A stretch of 64,000 nt of DNA from Bacteroidota bacterium (GTDB taxonomy: Bacteria > Bacteroidota > Bacteroidia > 2-12-FULL-35-15): the NCBI GenBank assembly GCA_025963725.1, contig JAOQAE010000006.1:1-64000 (forward strand). The letters are read 5' to 3'. This document shows positions 18,751 to 26,876 of this stretch, piece after piece. A program made the translations under genes and the position numbers. The notes under the pieces are model-generated. The model did no database searches. It was not told the origin of the DNA and was given only the letters and a program-made list of their open reading frames with translations. Each line of letters starts with the position of its first letter. Positions within the stretch are counted from its first letter, which is position 1.

Positions 18751-19716
18751 TTAATAATACTTTTTCCCTTCCAGGTAATTCGCCACATAATCCTTCACAC
18801 CTTCTTCCAGCGTATGAAAAGGCTTTTCATATCCGATGGATCTTAGCTTACTCATGTTCGCTTCTGTAAAATACTGGTACTTGTCGCGAATATCGGCAGG
18901 CGTATCAATGAATTCGATCTCCGGCTTTTTATTGATAGCTGTGAATGTGTTTTTTACAAGGTCGAGAAAGGTCCTAGCTTTGCCGGAACCGAGGTTATAC
19001 AGGCCGGCATCCTTCCTGTGGTGCAGGAGAAAATAGCATACCTCCACAACATCCTTCACATACACAAAATCGCGCAGCTGCTCCCCATCCTTATACCCGG
19101 GATTGTGCGAACGGAATAATTTCACGCTTCCTTTTTCCTTCACCTGGTTGTATGCATGCATGATCACGGAAGCCATCCGGCCTTTGTGGTATTCATTGGG
19201 GCCGTACACATTAAAGAACTTTAACCCCGCCCAGAAATAAGGCTTGCGTTCCTGCTTCAGCGCCCACTTGTCGAAATCGTTTTTCGATTCTCCGTAAGGG
19301 TTCAATGGCTTCAGCTTTTCAACCACATCATGGTTATCTTCATAGCCATGCTCACCGAGTCCGTATGTTGCCGCCGACGATGCATAAACAAAAGGTAACC
19401 CGAATTCCACGCAGATGTTCCAGAGCTCTTTTGTATAGTTGAGATTGAGCCGGTCGAAGATCTCCACATTGAATTCAGTAGTATCCGTTCTTGCGCCGAT
19501 ATGAAAAACAAACTGCACCAGCCGCTGGTTCTCTCTCAGCCATTTCGGAAAGTTATCGCGATGCACTTTCTGTGAAAAGGTTTTCCCTTCCAGGTTCTTC
19601 ATCTTTTCAGCATCCGAAAAATCATCCACTAAAATAAGGTCGTGGAATCCTTCCCTGTTCAGCTTGCTTACCAAACAGCTCCCGATAAATCCTGCTGCGC
19701 CTGTTATTATGATCAT
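18751..19716 (-). CDS. hldD: ADP-L-glycero-D-manno-heptose 6-epimerase
   Basis: A short-chain dehydrogenase/extended-SDR enzyme that epimerises ADP-D-glycero- to ADP-L-glycero-manno-heptose for lipopolysaccharide core synthesis. The 321 aa product has NAD(P)-binding IITGAAGFIGSCLVSKL at the N-terminus, then FHIGARTDTTE, YASSAATYGLGEHGY and the catalytic YGESK (Tyr/Lys). QLRDFVYVKDVVEVCYF and a C-terminal substrate domain (DIRDKYQYFTEANMSKLRSIG) are typical of HldD/RfaD. No other heptose genes are in the window, so the pathway is split. Confidence 0.92.
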   Translation of the reverse strand: MIIITGAAGFIGSCLVSKLNREGFHDLILVDDFSDAEKMKNLEGKTFSQKVHRDNFPKWLRENQRLVQFVFHIGARTDTTEFNVEIFDRLNLNYTKELWNICVEFGLPFVYASSAATYGLGEHGYEDNHDVVEKLKPLNPYGESKNDFDKWALKQERKPYFWAGLKFFNVYGPNEYHKGRMASVIMHAYNQVKEKGSVKLFRSHNPGYKDGEQLRDFVYVKDVVEVCYFLLHHRKDAGLYNLGSGKARTFLDLVKNTFTAINKKPEIEFIDTPADIRDKYQYFTEANMSKLRSIGYEKPFHTLEEGVKDYVANYLEGKKYY

Positions 19717-19857
19717 ATTTTGTATTGAATTTATTTTAAAAACACACCCCCGGCCCCTCTCGAGAGGGGAGTGGATCCTGCAACCTTAAACCATTTGTTT
19801 AAAACAAATGAACATTAAGAACTACTACATTTATTCTTTGCAGCGCCTTGTTCCGCA

Positions 19858-20694
19858 CTACAAAAAGATCTCCTCCTCTATCTTCCCTATCACACCCAGC
19901 TCCACTGCCTTGTCAAACAGCAGCTTCACTGCACGCCTGCCTTCCTCTCCCAGGTCCACCGAATAGTTGTTTACATACAAAGCAATGTGTTTGTACATCA
20001 CTTCTTCACTCATTTCCTGTGCATGCGCCTTCACAAAGTTAAGGCTTGCTCCGGGGTTTGCAAGGGCGTATTCAACGCTGCGGCGCAGCACCCTGTCGAT
20101 CTTGTGCTTCAGCTCTTCCGGCATGTCGCGGCGGGCCACGATTCCACCGAGAGGGATCGGCGCTTTTGCAAGCGTTTCCCAGTATTCACCGAGATCGATC
20201 AGCTTCTTCAGGCCTTTCTCCTCATAGGTAAAGCGGTTCTCATGGATGATAAGCCCCGCATCCGCGTCTCCGTTCAATACGGCATCTTCAATGCCGGAGA
20301 AGATCGTTTCAATTTTATTAGTGGCTTCCGGAAATGCCAGCGATAAAAGAAAATTAGCGGTGGTATATTTTCCCGGGATCGCGATGCGCGTGGAAGCGGA
20401 AACCTCCAGCTCCGACTTCGCAATCAGCAAAGGCCCGCAGTTATTGCCCAATGCGCTGCCTGCATTCAGGAGCTGGTACATGTCGGTAAGATATGCGTAG
20501 GCATGATAGCTCAGCTTAGTGACTGCGAGCAGCCCCTTGAAAGCCTTCTGGTTAAGGGCTTCCACATCCTCTATCACCGGCTCGAAGATCAAGCCTTCCG
20601 TATCGATCTTGCCATGGATCATGGCATCGAAAATGAAGCAGTCGTTCGGACAAGGGCTGAAGCCTATTGTTATTAGCGATGAATTATAGCTCAT
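19858..20694 (-). CDS. mqnD: 1,4-dihydroxy-6-naphthoate synthase (futalosine menaquinone pathway)
   Basis: Converts cyclic dehypoxanthine futalosine to 1,4-dihydroxy-6-naphthoate in the futalosine route to menaquinone. The 278 aa product has the hallmark GFSPCPNDCFIFDAMIHGKI at about 12-31 (family consensus SPCPNDTF) and the periplasmic-binding-protein-like fold segments LTKLSYHAYAYL, NNCGPLLIA and GLIIHENRFTYEEKGL. The catalytic His region HENRFTY is present. Its start overlaps the end of mqnB by 11 nt, indicating translational coupling. Confidence 0.93.
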   Translation of the reverse strand: MSYNSSLITIGFSPCPNDCFIFDAMIHGKIDTEGLIFEPVIEDVEALNQKAFKGLLAVTKLSYHAYAYLTDMYQLLNAGSALGNNCGPLLIAKSELEVSASTRIAIPGKYTTANFLLSLAFPEATNKIETIFSGIEDAVLNGDADAGLIIHENRFTYEEKGLKKLIDLGEYWETLAKAPIPLGGIVARRDMPEELKHKIDRVLRRSVEYALANPGASLNFVKAHAQEMSEEVMYKHIALYVNNYSVDLGEEGRRAVKLLFDKAVELGVIGKIEEEIFL

Positions 20695-21349
20695 TCAATG
20701 AAGTTAAAAATTCTGAGACTTTATGATTTAATTGTTCGATCGCAAGCGGAATGTTCCAGGCTTCACGGTTGCGCTTTTCAACGTAATTGGAAACTGCCCT
20801 GAGCTGCACATACGGAATGCCTTCCTGCTCGCAGGCGAACATGAATGCGGCGCCTTCCATGCTTTCAACGTACGGATGAAAACGCTCCACCGCTTTCTGA
20901 ATGCTGCTTTCATTGCCATGCGTGGTATTTACCGTGATTCCGGTCACCTTCGGCAGCATTTCGATCACCGGGTGCAATGCCCCGCTGGTATTCGTGATCT
21001 TTGTAACACCCTGCAGCTTCAGCTCTTCCAGCGAAAGGAACGCTTCGCCGTCTTCAGCGCCAAGCTCGGAAAACAGATCTTCATACACATTCAGCACCGT
21101 TCCGAGGTCAATATTTTTATTGAAGCTTCCGCAGATGCCCATATTTACAGCAAGGTCATACGAATCATTCAGCACCTTCCCTGTATAATAAGCTGTAGGC
21201 ACCATGCCCACGCCTGTGACCAGGAAGTCCACCTCATGCGCCTTAAACGTACCGCACATAAAGCTGCTTCCTGCGTTGCGCAGCGATGTCATCTGCCCGA
21301 GCAGCGGCTCTACTTCAAACTTTGTGGCGGAAACGATCAGGATCTTCAT
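20684..21349 (-). CDS. mqnB: Futalosine hydrolase
   Basis: A nucleosidase of the MTA/SAH nucleosidase superfamily that removes hypoxanthine from futalosine. The 221 aa product starts MKILIVSATKFEVEPLL. It carries VTGVGMVPTAYYTGKVL, the nucleosidase core MGICGSFN, and the substrate segment VESMEGAAFMFACEQEGIP with the Glu of MEG. The catalytic Asp region appears as LRAVSNYVEKRNREAW, where futalosine hydrolases carry N-rich variants. It overlaps mqnD, which gives strong pathway context. Confidence 0.92.
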   Translation of the reverse strand: MKILIVSATKFEVEPLLGQMTSLRNAGSSFMCGTFKAHEVDFLVTGVGMVPTAYYTGKVLNDSYDLAVNMGICGSFNKNIDLGTVLNVYEDLFSELGAEDGEAFLSLEELKLQGVTKITNTSGALHPVIEMLPKVTGITVNTTHGNESSIQKAVERFHPYVESMEGAAFMFACEQEGIPYVQLRAVSNYVEKRNREAWNIPLAIEQLNHKVSEFLTSLNEL

Positions 21350-21462
21350 GGCATGTTATGATTGCGGGTAAAGATACGAATCATTTAATTCCCTTAATTT
21401 AAACAAAAGCGCTTCATCATTGTTTTCCCTTTGCCTGTTTCAGGCGGGATAAATATATACGC

Positions 21463-21470
21463 TATATTTG
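21463..21470 (+). promoter_or_regulatory. Probable -7 element for the pterin operon
   Basis: TATATTTG matches TAnnTTTG and is 19 nt upstream of the ATG at 21490. It lies between the divergent mqnB and PTPS/QueD genes. The -33 element is not clear. Confidence 0.45.
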
Positions 21471-21489
21471 CATCTCATTATTCAAGACT

Positions 21490-21903
21490 ATGATCTACAT
21501 CACACGAAGAGAACATTTCAATGCAGCGCACAAGCTGCATAACCCCAACTGGAGCAACGAGCAGAACGAAGAAGTATTCGGCAAATGCGCAAACCCGAAC
21601 TGGCACGGTCACAACTACAATTTATTTGTAACAGTGAAAGGCCCGGTTAACCCTGAAACCGGCTATTCCGCCAACCTGAAGGAGATCAGCACGATCATCC
21701 GGAAATACATTACCGATAAGCTGGACCATAAGAACCTGAACCTGGATGTAGACTTCCTGCAGGGAATGATGCCTTCCACCGAAAACGTGGCGATCGCCAT
21801 CTGGCAGCAGCTTACGCCTCACATCCTGGCGCTTGGCATTAAGCTGCACTGCGTAAAGCTGTATGAAACGGAAAATAATTACGTGGAGTATTTCGGGGAA
21901 TAA
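21490..21903 (+). CDS. 6-pyruvoyl-tetrahydropterin synthase / 6-carboxytetrahydropterin synthase family
   Basis: A 137 aa T-fold enzyme acting on dihydroneopterin triphosphate, the product of the next gene (folE). It has the zinc ligands in [10 protein letters not shown] and [10 protein letters not shown]. The catalytic Cys is in [12 protein letters not shown], and the late acidic residue in [12 protein letters not shown] binds the pterin. Members make either 6-pyruvoyl-tetrahydropterin or the queuosine precursor 6-carboxy-tetrahydropterin (QueD). The sequence alone does not decide which, and no queC or queE is nearby. It is cotranscribed with folE (29-nt gap). Confidence 0.85.
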   Translation: MIYITRREHFNAAHKLHNPNWSNEQNEEVFGKCANPNWHGHNYNLFVTVKGPVNPETGYSANLKEISTIIRKYITDKLDHKNLNLDVDFLQGMMPSTENVAIAIWQQLTPHILALGIKLHCVKLYETENNYVEYFGE

Positions 21904-21932
21904 TAACAATTTTACAAAATCAACAATTGAGC

Positions 21933-22556
21933 ATGGGCCACGATGAATTTGACGAGATAGACGGTTATCAGAAGATAGACCGCTACAATTTAAAGCTGGT
22001 AAGCGACATCGCCGCCAAATATAAAACCATCCTGAGCGACATCGGCGAGAACCCTTCCCGTGAAGGGCTTTTAAAAACACCCGAGCGTGTTGCAAAAGCA
22101 ATGCAGTACCTAACGCATGGCTACGACCTTGATCCGGCTGAGATCCTTCGCTCGGCCATGTTCAAGGAAGATTACAAGCAGATGGTGATCGTGAAGGACA
22201 TTGAAGTGTACAGCATGTGCGAGCATCATTTGCTGCCTTTTTTCGGCAAGGCGCATGTGGCATACATCCCTAACGGAGCTGTTGTTGGCCTGAGCAAGAT
22301 CCCGCGCGTGGTGGATGCCTTTGCACGCAGGCTGCAGGTGCAGGAGCGCCTCACTACCGAGATCCGCGATTGCATCCAGAACACCCTCAACCCGATCGGC
22401 GTGGCGGTTGTGATCGAATGCTCCCACCTCTGCATGCAGATGCGCGGCATCCAGAAGCAAAATTCAGTTACAACCACTTCGGCATTCACCGGCGAGTTCC
22501 TGAAAGATACCACCCGTGGCGAGTTTATCAGCCTTATTGGCTCTAAACTGCACTAA
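21933..22556 (+). CDS. folE: GTP cyclohydrolase I
   Basis: Converts GTP to 7,8-dihydroneopterin triphosphate, the first step of folate, biopterin and queuosine synthesis. The product is about 207 aa from ATG 21933; a TTG six bases upstream is less likely. Motifs: [21 protein letters not shown], the zinc Cys/His segment [19 protein letters not shown] (about 97-115), [20 protein letters not shown] and the second zinc Cys in [15 protein letters not shown]. All catalytic positions are present. It is adjacent to a PTPS/QueD-family enzyme that uses its product. Confidence 0.95.
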   Translation: MGHDEFDEIDGYQKIDRYNLKLVSDIAAKYKTILSDIGENPSREGLLKTPERVAKAMQYLTHGYDLDPAEILRSAMFKEDYKQMVIVKDIEVYSMCEHHLLPFFGKAHVAYIPNGAVVGLSKIPRVVDAFARRLQVQERLTTEIRDCIQNTLNPIGVAVVIECSHLCMQMRGIQKQNSVTTTSAFTGEFLKDTTRGEFISLIGSKLH

Positions 22557-22577
22557 GGCCTGAAATAAGCTGTCATT

Positions 22578-22609
22578 TTTGCATTTCCCTGCAATCGGTA
22601 TTATCTTTG
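22578..22609 (+). promoter_or_regulatory. Bacteroidota-type promoter of the BI-1 gene
   Basis: TTTG (22578-22581), a 20-nt spacer and TATCTTTG (22602-22609) match the TTTG/TAnnTTTG primary-sigma consensus of the phylum. The ATG at 22641 is 31 nt downstream. Confidence 0.6.
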
Positions 22610-22640
22610 TACCTGCAAAACGCAAAAAATTAAACAAACT

Positions 22641-23372
22641 ATGGAAACTAACAATTTCAAATATGTACAGTCGGAAGAGATCTCTTCTACATTGTCGAAA
22701 ACATTCATGGCAAGCGTCTTCTCGTGGATGGCAGCAGCCCTGGTGATCACTTCTGTAGTGTCTTACTATTTCGGGGTTGACAAAGAATTAATGTCGCTGC
22801 TGCGCACGGTTGACTTCAACGGCCGCTATCATTCCACCGGCCTTGGGTTCATTGTGATGCTTTCCCCTCTTGCTATTATATTCGGAATGGGATTCGGGCT
22901 GCGGAAGATGTCGTACCCGATTGTGCTTGGCCTGTTCCTGCTTTTTGCTGCATTAATGGGCGCCAGCTTAAGCTATATTTTTCTTCTGTACACCAGCACT
23001 TCTATTCTCACAGTATTCGTTTCTTCCGCCGGAATGTTCGCGATCATGGCATTGGTTGGATATACAACAAAGACAGACCTTACCAGCTTTGGTAATATCA
23101 TGTGGATGGGATTGTTCGGGATCCTGATCGCAAGCCTTGTGAACATGTTCCTGCAAAGCGGCACATTGAACTATATCATCAGCTTTATCGGCGTGCTTGT
23201 ATTTGTAGGCCTTACCGCTTACGACGTTCAAAAGCTGAAACGCATCGGTGCAGGGCTTGAGTACGGTACAGAAGAAACCAAAAAACTTGTATTATGGGGC
23301 GCGCTGGACCTGTACCTTGATTTCATTAACTTGTTCTTATTCATGCTCCGGTTGTTCGGCGACAGGAAATAA
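22641..23372 (+). CDS. Bax inhibitor-1 / YccA family membrane protein
   Basis: A 243 aa protein with a short hydrophilic N-terminus and seven membrane helices, for example MASVFSWMAAALVITSVVSYYF, YPIVLGLFLLFAALMGAS and TVFVSSAGMFAIMALVGYTTK. The conserved C-terminal signature is FVGLTAYDVQKLK followed by ALDLYLDFINLFLFMLRLFG. Homologues such as BsYetJ are pH-sensitive calcium leak channels, and YccA interacts with FtsH in E. coli. The role here is inferred from the family only. The gene stands alone with its own promoter and terminator. Confidence 0.93.
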   Translation: METNNFKYVQSEEISSTLSKTFMASVFSWMAAALVITSVVSYYFGVDKELMSLLRTVDFNGRYHSTGLGFIVMLSPLAIIFGMGFGLRKMSYPIVLGLFLLFAALMGASLSYIFLLYTSTSILTVFVSSAGMFAIMALVGYTTKTDLTSFGNIMWMGLFGILIASLVNMFLQSGTLNYIISFIGVLVFVGLTAYDVQKLKRIGAGLEYGTEETKKLVLWGALDLYLDFINLFLFMLRLFGDRK

Positions 23373-23392
23373 TCCCACAATCCATTGTGAAT

Positions 23393-23430
23393 AAAAAGAG
23401 GAAGCAGCTATTGTTTCCTCTTTTTATTTT
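23393..23430 (+). terminator. Terminator of the BI-1 gene
   Basis: AAAAAGAGGAA (23393-23403) pairs with TTCCTCTTTTT (23415-23425), followed by ATTTT. It lies 20 nt after the stop. Confidence 0.8.
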
Positions 23431-23467
23431 CAGGTATTTTGATCATCACTAACTTAACGCAAAGCAC

Positions 23468-24352
23468 ATGAAAGCATATGTATTCCCCGGACAAGGCTCC
23501 CAGTTCCCGGGCATGGGAAAAGACCTTTATGAAAATTCGCCTTTGGCAAAAGAGCTGTTTGAAAAGGCCAATGATATTCTGGGCTTTAAGATCTCCGATA
23601 CCATGTTCTCCGGCACAGCCGATGAGCTAAAGCAAACCAACATTACGCAACCTGCTATTTTCCTGCATTCGGTGATCCTTGCCAAAACGCTTGGCGAAAG
23701 CCTTAAGCCCGACATGGTTGCGGGCCACAGCCTTGGAGAATTTTCCGCGCTGGTTGCCAATCAAACATTATCCTTCGAAGATGCGCTTACCCTCGTATAC
23801 AAACGCGCCATGGCCATGCAAAAGGCCTGTGAGCTGAACCCTTCCACCATGGCTGCCGTACTTAACCTCGACGATAAGATCACCGAGGAGATCTGCGCCG
23901 AGATCAGCAGGTCGGGTGAAATTGTGGTGGCTGCAAATTATAACTGTCCCGGGCAGCTTGTGATCTCCGGCACCATCAACGGCGTGAACATTGCCTGCGA
24001 AAAGCTGAAGGCTGCAGGCGCCAAGCGTGCGCTGGTGCTGCCGGTGGGCGGAGCATTCCACTCGCCGCTGATGGAGCCCGCCCGCGTAGAGCTGGAAGCG
24101 GCCATCAATGCCACTAAATTCAACCAGCCGGTGTGCCCTGTGTACCAGAACGTAACAGCCAGCGCAGTTTCAAACCCGGCCGAAATTCAGAAGAACCTGG
24201 TGGCACAGCTTACGGCGCCTGTAAAATGGACACAAACGGTGCAGCAGATGATCGCCGACGGAGCAAGCTCCTTTACGGAAGTAGGTCCCGGAAAGGTGCT
24301 GCAAGGACTGGTGAAGAAAGTAAATCCTGAAATGGAAGCGGCAAGCGCATAG
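23468..24352 (+). CDS. fabD: Malonyl-CoA:ACP transacylase
   Basis: Loads malonyl groups onto acyl carrier protein for fatty acid synthesis. The 294 aa product has the N-terminal FPGQGSQFPGMGKDLY loop, nucleophile GHSLGEFSAL (Ser in GHSLG, about residue 85), the Arg in YKRAMAMQ, and the catalytic His in GGAFHSPLM. The acyltransferase fold is complete. Other fab genes are not adjacent, which is common in Bacteroidota. Confidence 0.95.
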   Translation: MKAYVFPGQGSQFPGMGKDLYENSPLAKELFEKANDILGFKISDTMFSGTADELKQTNITQPAIFLHSVILAKTLGESLKPDMVAGHSLGEFSALVANQTLSFEDALTLVYKRAMAMQKACELNPSTMAAVLNLDDKITEEICAEISRSGEIVVAANYNCPGQLVISGTINGVNIACEKLKAAGAKRALVLPVGGAFHSPLMEPARVELEAAINATKFNQPVCPVYQNVTASAVSNPAEIQKNLVAQLTAPVKWTQTVQQMIADGASSFTEVGPGKVLQGLVKKVNPEMEAASA

Positions 24353-24428
24353 CTGGCATAAACCTTTCTTGAAAAACAGGTGTCGCAATTTAATGTTAAA
24401 CCAAACGTTCTAAACCAACACCGCAAAA

Positions 24429-25070
24429 ATGAAAAGAGCTGTTCTTATTGCCATCATTCTGCTTTCTGTTTTACAGGGAAATGCCCAGTTCTTTAACGGG
24501 ATCGGCATTACCCTGGGCGCTACGGCAGCCAACCAGAAATTCAAGTACCATGAGCCGCCTGCCATTTCCCGCAAGAGCTATATCTTCGGGCTCAATGCCA
24601 GCGTGTTCCTCGAATGCCTCAGCCACGACAATATCCGCTGGGTAACGGAGATACAGTTCAACCAGAAAGGCTCCGTTGATGAGCAGCCGGGAGCCAGCTA
24701 TGCAAACAGGCTGCAATACCTGAGCTGGAACAATTACCTGAAATTCAGATACGAGATGTACCGGATCATTCCGTATGTGATGGTTGGCCCGCGGCTGGAA
24801 TATACCCTTTCACAGGCCACCTCCTCACCCGCTGTCACCGGCCCTTTCCTGCCATTGCATGTAAGCGCGGCAGTAGGCGGTGGACTTGAATTCGTAAGCT
24901 TCACCAATTTCAAATTTTTTGTGGAAGCATTTTATAACCCCGACATGATGCCGGCATACGCTGCCCCGGCGCTTCATATCAATAACAAGGCTTTTGAATT
25001 GCGGGTAGGATTGAAATATGAATTTGCAGGCAGAAGAGAAAGCTGCAATACACCTACCTATGTAGAATAA
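24429..25070 (+). CDS. Outer membrane beta-barrel (porin-family) protein
   Basis: A 213 aa protein with signal peptide KRAVLIAIILLSVLQGNAQ, then alternating hydrophobic/aromatic strands (GIGITLGATAANQKF, VTEIQFNQKG, YLSWNNYLKFRYEM, IIPYVMVGPRLEYTLS, ALHINNKAFELRVGLKYEF). The pattern is that of the small 8-strand 'outer membrane beta-barrel' family common in the phylum. No binding partner is visible. The final CNTPTYVE is non-hydrophobic, an unusual C-terminus for a barrel. Confidence 0.75.
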   Translation: MKRAVLIAIILLSVLQGNAQFFNGIGITLGATAANQKFKYHEPPAISRKSYIFGLNASVFLECLSHDNIRWVTEIQFNQKGSVDEQPGASYANRLQYLSWNNYLKFRYEMYRIIPYVMVGPRLEYTLSQATSSPAVTGPFLPLHVSAAVGGGLEFVSFTNFKFFVEAFYNPDMMPAYAAPALHINNKAFELRVGLKYEFAGRRESCNTPTYVE

Positions 25071-25103
25071 AAAAAAGCCCTTTCGTTCGAAAGGGCTTTT
25101 TTC
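25071..25103. terminator. Bidirectional terminator between convergent genes
   Basis: AAAAAAGCCCTTTCG pairs with CGAAAGGGCTTTTTT around a small loop. It overlaps the end of the barrel gene's untranslated tail and abuts the stop of the convergent lipoprotein gene. Confidence 0.85.
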
Positions 25104-25523
25104 TTATTTGGTCAGCACCGCTGAAACCGTATCGTAGTTTGATCCTCCAAGCCATACAAGATAGCTCATATTGATCTGGTTCGCATTGGTAAGCGTTCCG
25201 GACCCGGAGATATTATTTCCCTCCACCACCTGCGATGGAATGCTCAGGCTGTTTCCGCTCACCGTAGCGCGCACCTTTGTATGATAACCATACAGGTAGG
25301 CGAACTGGATAAAGGACGCAGCCGAGGAATCGGCAATATCTACATTGTACGTAGCAACGCCGCTCATGGAGCTGTTCTCCGAAATTGCCCAGTGGCCCCG
25401 GAAACCCGCGCGCGGATCGGTCGCAGGCGTTTCCGGCTCAGGCTCCTCCTCTTTTGCACAGCCTGAGAACAGGAGGACTCCGAAAAGCGTGGAAGCGAAA
25501 ATAACAGGAATGAATTTTTTCAT
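25104..25523 (-). CDS. Small putative lipoprotein, unknown function
   Basis: A 139 aa protein with lipoprotein signal KKFIPVIFASTLFGVLLFSGC and an acidic proline linker (EEEPEPETPATDP). A small beta domain follows (FRGHWAISENSSMSGVATYNVDI … GNNISGSGTLTNANQINMSYLV) with the feel of lipocalin-like or 'META-like' domains. No family is recognised. It lies 8 nt downstream of the MORN/TonB-like gene on the same strand and is probably cotranscribed with it. Confidence 0.7.
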   Translation of the reverse strand: MKKFIPVIFASTLFGVLLFSGCAKEEEPEPETPATDPRAGFRGHWAISENSSMSGVATYNVDIADSSAASFIQFAYLYGYHTKVRATVSGNSLSIPSQVVEGNNISGSGTLTNANQINMSYLVWLGGSNYDTVSAVLTK

Positions 25524-25531
25524 GGTTATGA

Positions 25532-26875
25532 TTATTTTATTTTAACCGGCAGCATACAGATATTGTCGATCGGGAAGCCATTGCTGAAACCCGGTACCCA
25601 GGGCGGCATAGCACGCATAGCCTTCAGCACCTTTTCTTCTGCCTCCTTACCGGTTTTTGTGCCGAACTCAAGATACTGTAGTTTGCCCACAGCGTTCACA
25701 ACGAACCGCAAATTACTCTCAACAACCTTGCCGGAAGAATATTTTGCCGGCTGATAATAATCTTCGTAAGAAAGGTCATTGATGCTCATGAATGCCATAT
25801 TTGCCGCAAAATAAGGTTGCAGCTCCCCAACACCGCCCTGCGGCTGTGCAGGAAACTCTGCGAAATAAGAAATATCGTCCTTTTCGGGGCTCACACTGTC
25901 CTGGGCCTCGGTTCCGAGGTAATTAGTGAGCCTCACCGGTTCAAAGGCTTCCTTCTTTGAATTATAATACACCCAGTCCTCCATCCTTATTCCATCTTTG
26001 TAGGAGCCCCTTTCTATTACTTTGCCGGTAACCGGGGAAAACGTTTTTGAAAGCCCGTTCAGCTTTCCGTTCTCATAAGTATCCTCCGTTGACAGCTTAT
26101 TTTCCTTGTATACTTTATAAGTGCCGCTGCCGTTGAGCAATGTTCCGTAATCCAAAGGTTTCCCGTTTGCATCATTCATTATTTTCACGTTATAGGGATT
26201 GCCATTTTTATATTCAACCTGCTTTACCACGTTCCCGGAAGTATCATAGGTGATGAAATCCCCATCCATTAATCCTTTTACGTATGCCGCGCTCAACAAC
26301 AATTTCCCGTCCTTATCATACTTCTTATGCAGGCCTTCCTTATAACCATTTTTATAATTCACCTCCACCGAAACAGTTCCGTTCGGATGAAAATACTTAA
26401 ACACGCTGTCCTTAAGGCCATTTTTATAATTCACAATGCACCTTACTTTCCCATCCTCGTAAAAGGATTTCCAAAGGCTGTCCTTCAGGTCGTTCTTATA
26501 ACAGATGATACACATCGGCTTTTTATTCAGGTAGTATTTCCATACTCCGTTCTTTTTATTTCCGCTGTAGCTGCCCTGGTAATAGATCTCCTCCGTTACA
26601 GTGATGTTATCAGAATTTTTGTAGGTGATGGGAAGGTTGTTGAATTTCCACAATCCCGTTTTCTCATTATTCGAAAACCTGCCCGAAACAATTTTCAGGC
26701 CTTTGTACCAAAGCTCATAGGGGCCTTCCTTGATCTTGTCGTTATCTGCCAGCACATTATATGATTCATATACGCGATAGCTGCCGGCGCTGCCGGGCTG
26801 GCCTGCTGCAGGCTGTTGCGCAAGCGAAGGCCCGGCAAGCAAACACGACAGGAAGAAAATAATACTGTACTTCAT
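25532..26875 (-). CDS. Secreted MORN-variant (YwqK-like) repeat protein with TonB C-terminal-like domain
   Basis: A 447 aa protein with signal peptide KYSIIFFLSCLLAGPSLAQ. From about 45 to 310 it has tandem MORN-variant repeats of the form 'F/YENGKxxGxxxxY', such as GPYELWYKGLKIVSGRFSN, DSVFKYFHPNGTVSVEV and EGLHKKYDKDGKLLLSA. The C-terminal ~90 residues (GKVVESNLRFVVNAVGKLQYLEF … KVLKAMRAMPPWVPGF) are like the TonB C-terminal domain. MORN variants are widespread in Bacteroidota with no settled role. The combination suggests a periplasmic protein that binds outer-membrane components. Confidence 0.8.
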   Translation of the reverse strand: MKYSIIFFLSCLLAGPSLAQQPAAGQPGSAGSYRVYESYNVLADNDKIKEGPYELWYKGLKIVSGRFSNNEKTGLWKFNNLPITYKNSDNITVTEEIYYQGSYSGNKKNGVWKYYLNKKPMCIICYKNDLKDSLWKSFYEDGKVRCIVNYKNGLKDSVFKYFHPNGTVSVEVNYKNGYKEGLHKKYDKDGKLLLSAAYVKGLMDGDFITYDTSGNVVKQVEYKNGNPYNVKIMNDANGKPLDYGTLLNGSGTYKVYKENKLSTEDTYENGKLNGLSKTFSPVTGKVIERGSYKDGIRMEDWVYYNSKKEAFEPVRLTNYLGTEAQDSVSPEKDDISYFAEFPAQPQGGVGELQPYFAANMAFMSINDLSYEDYYQPAKYSSGKVVESNLRFVVNAVGKLQYLEFGTKTGKEAEEKVLKAMRAMPPWVPGFSNGFPIDNICMLPVKIK

Positions 26876-26876
26876 T

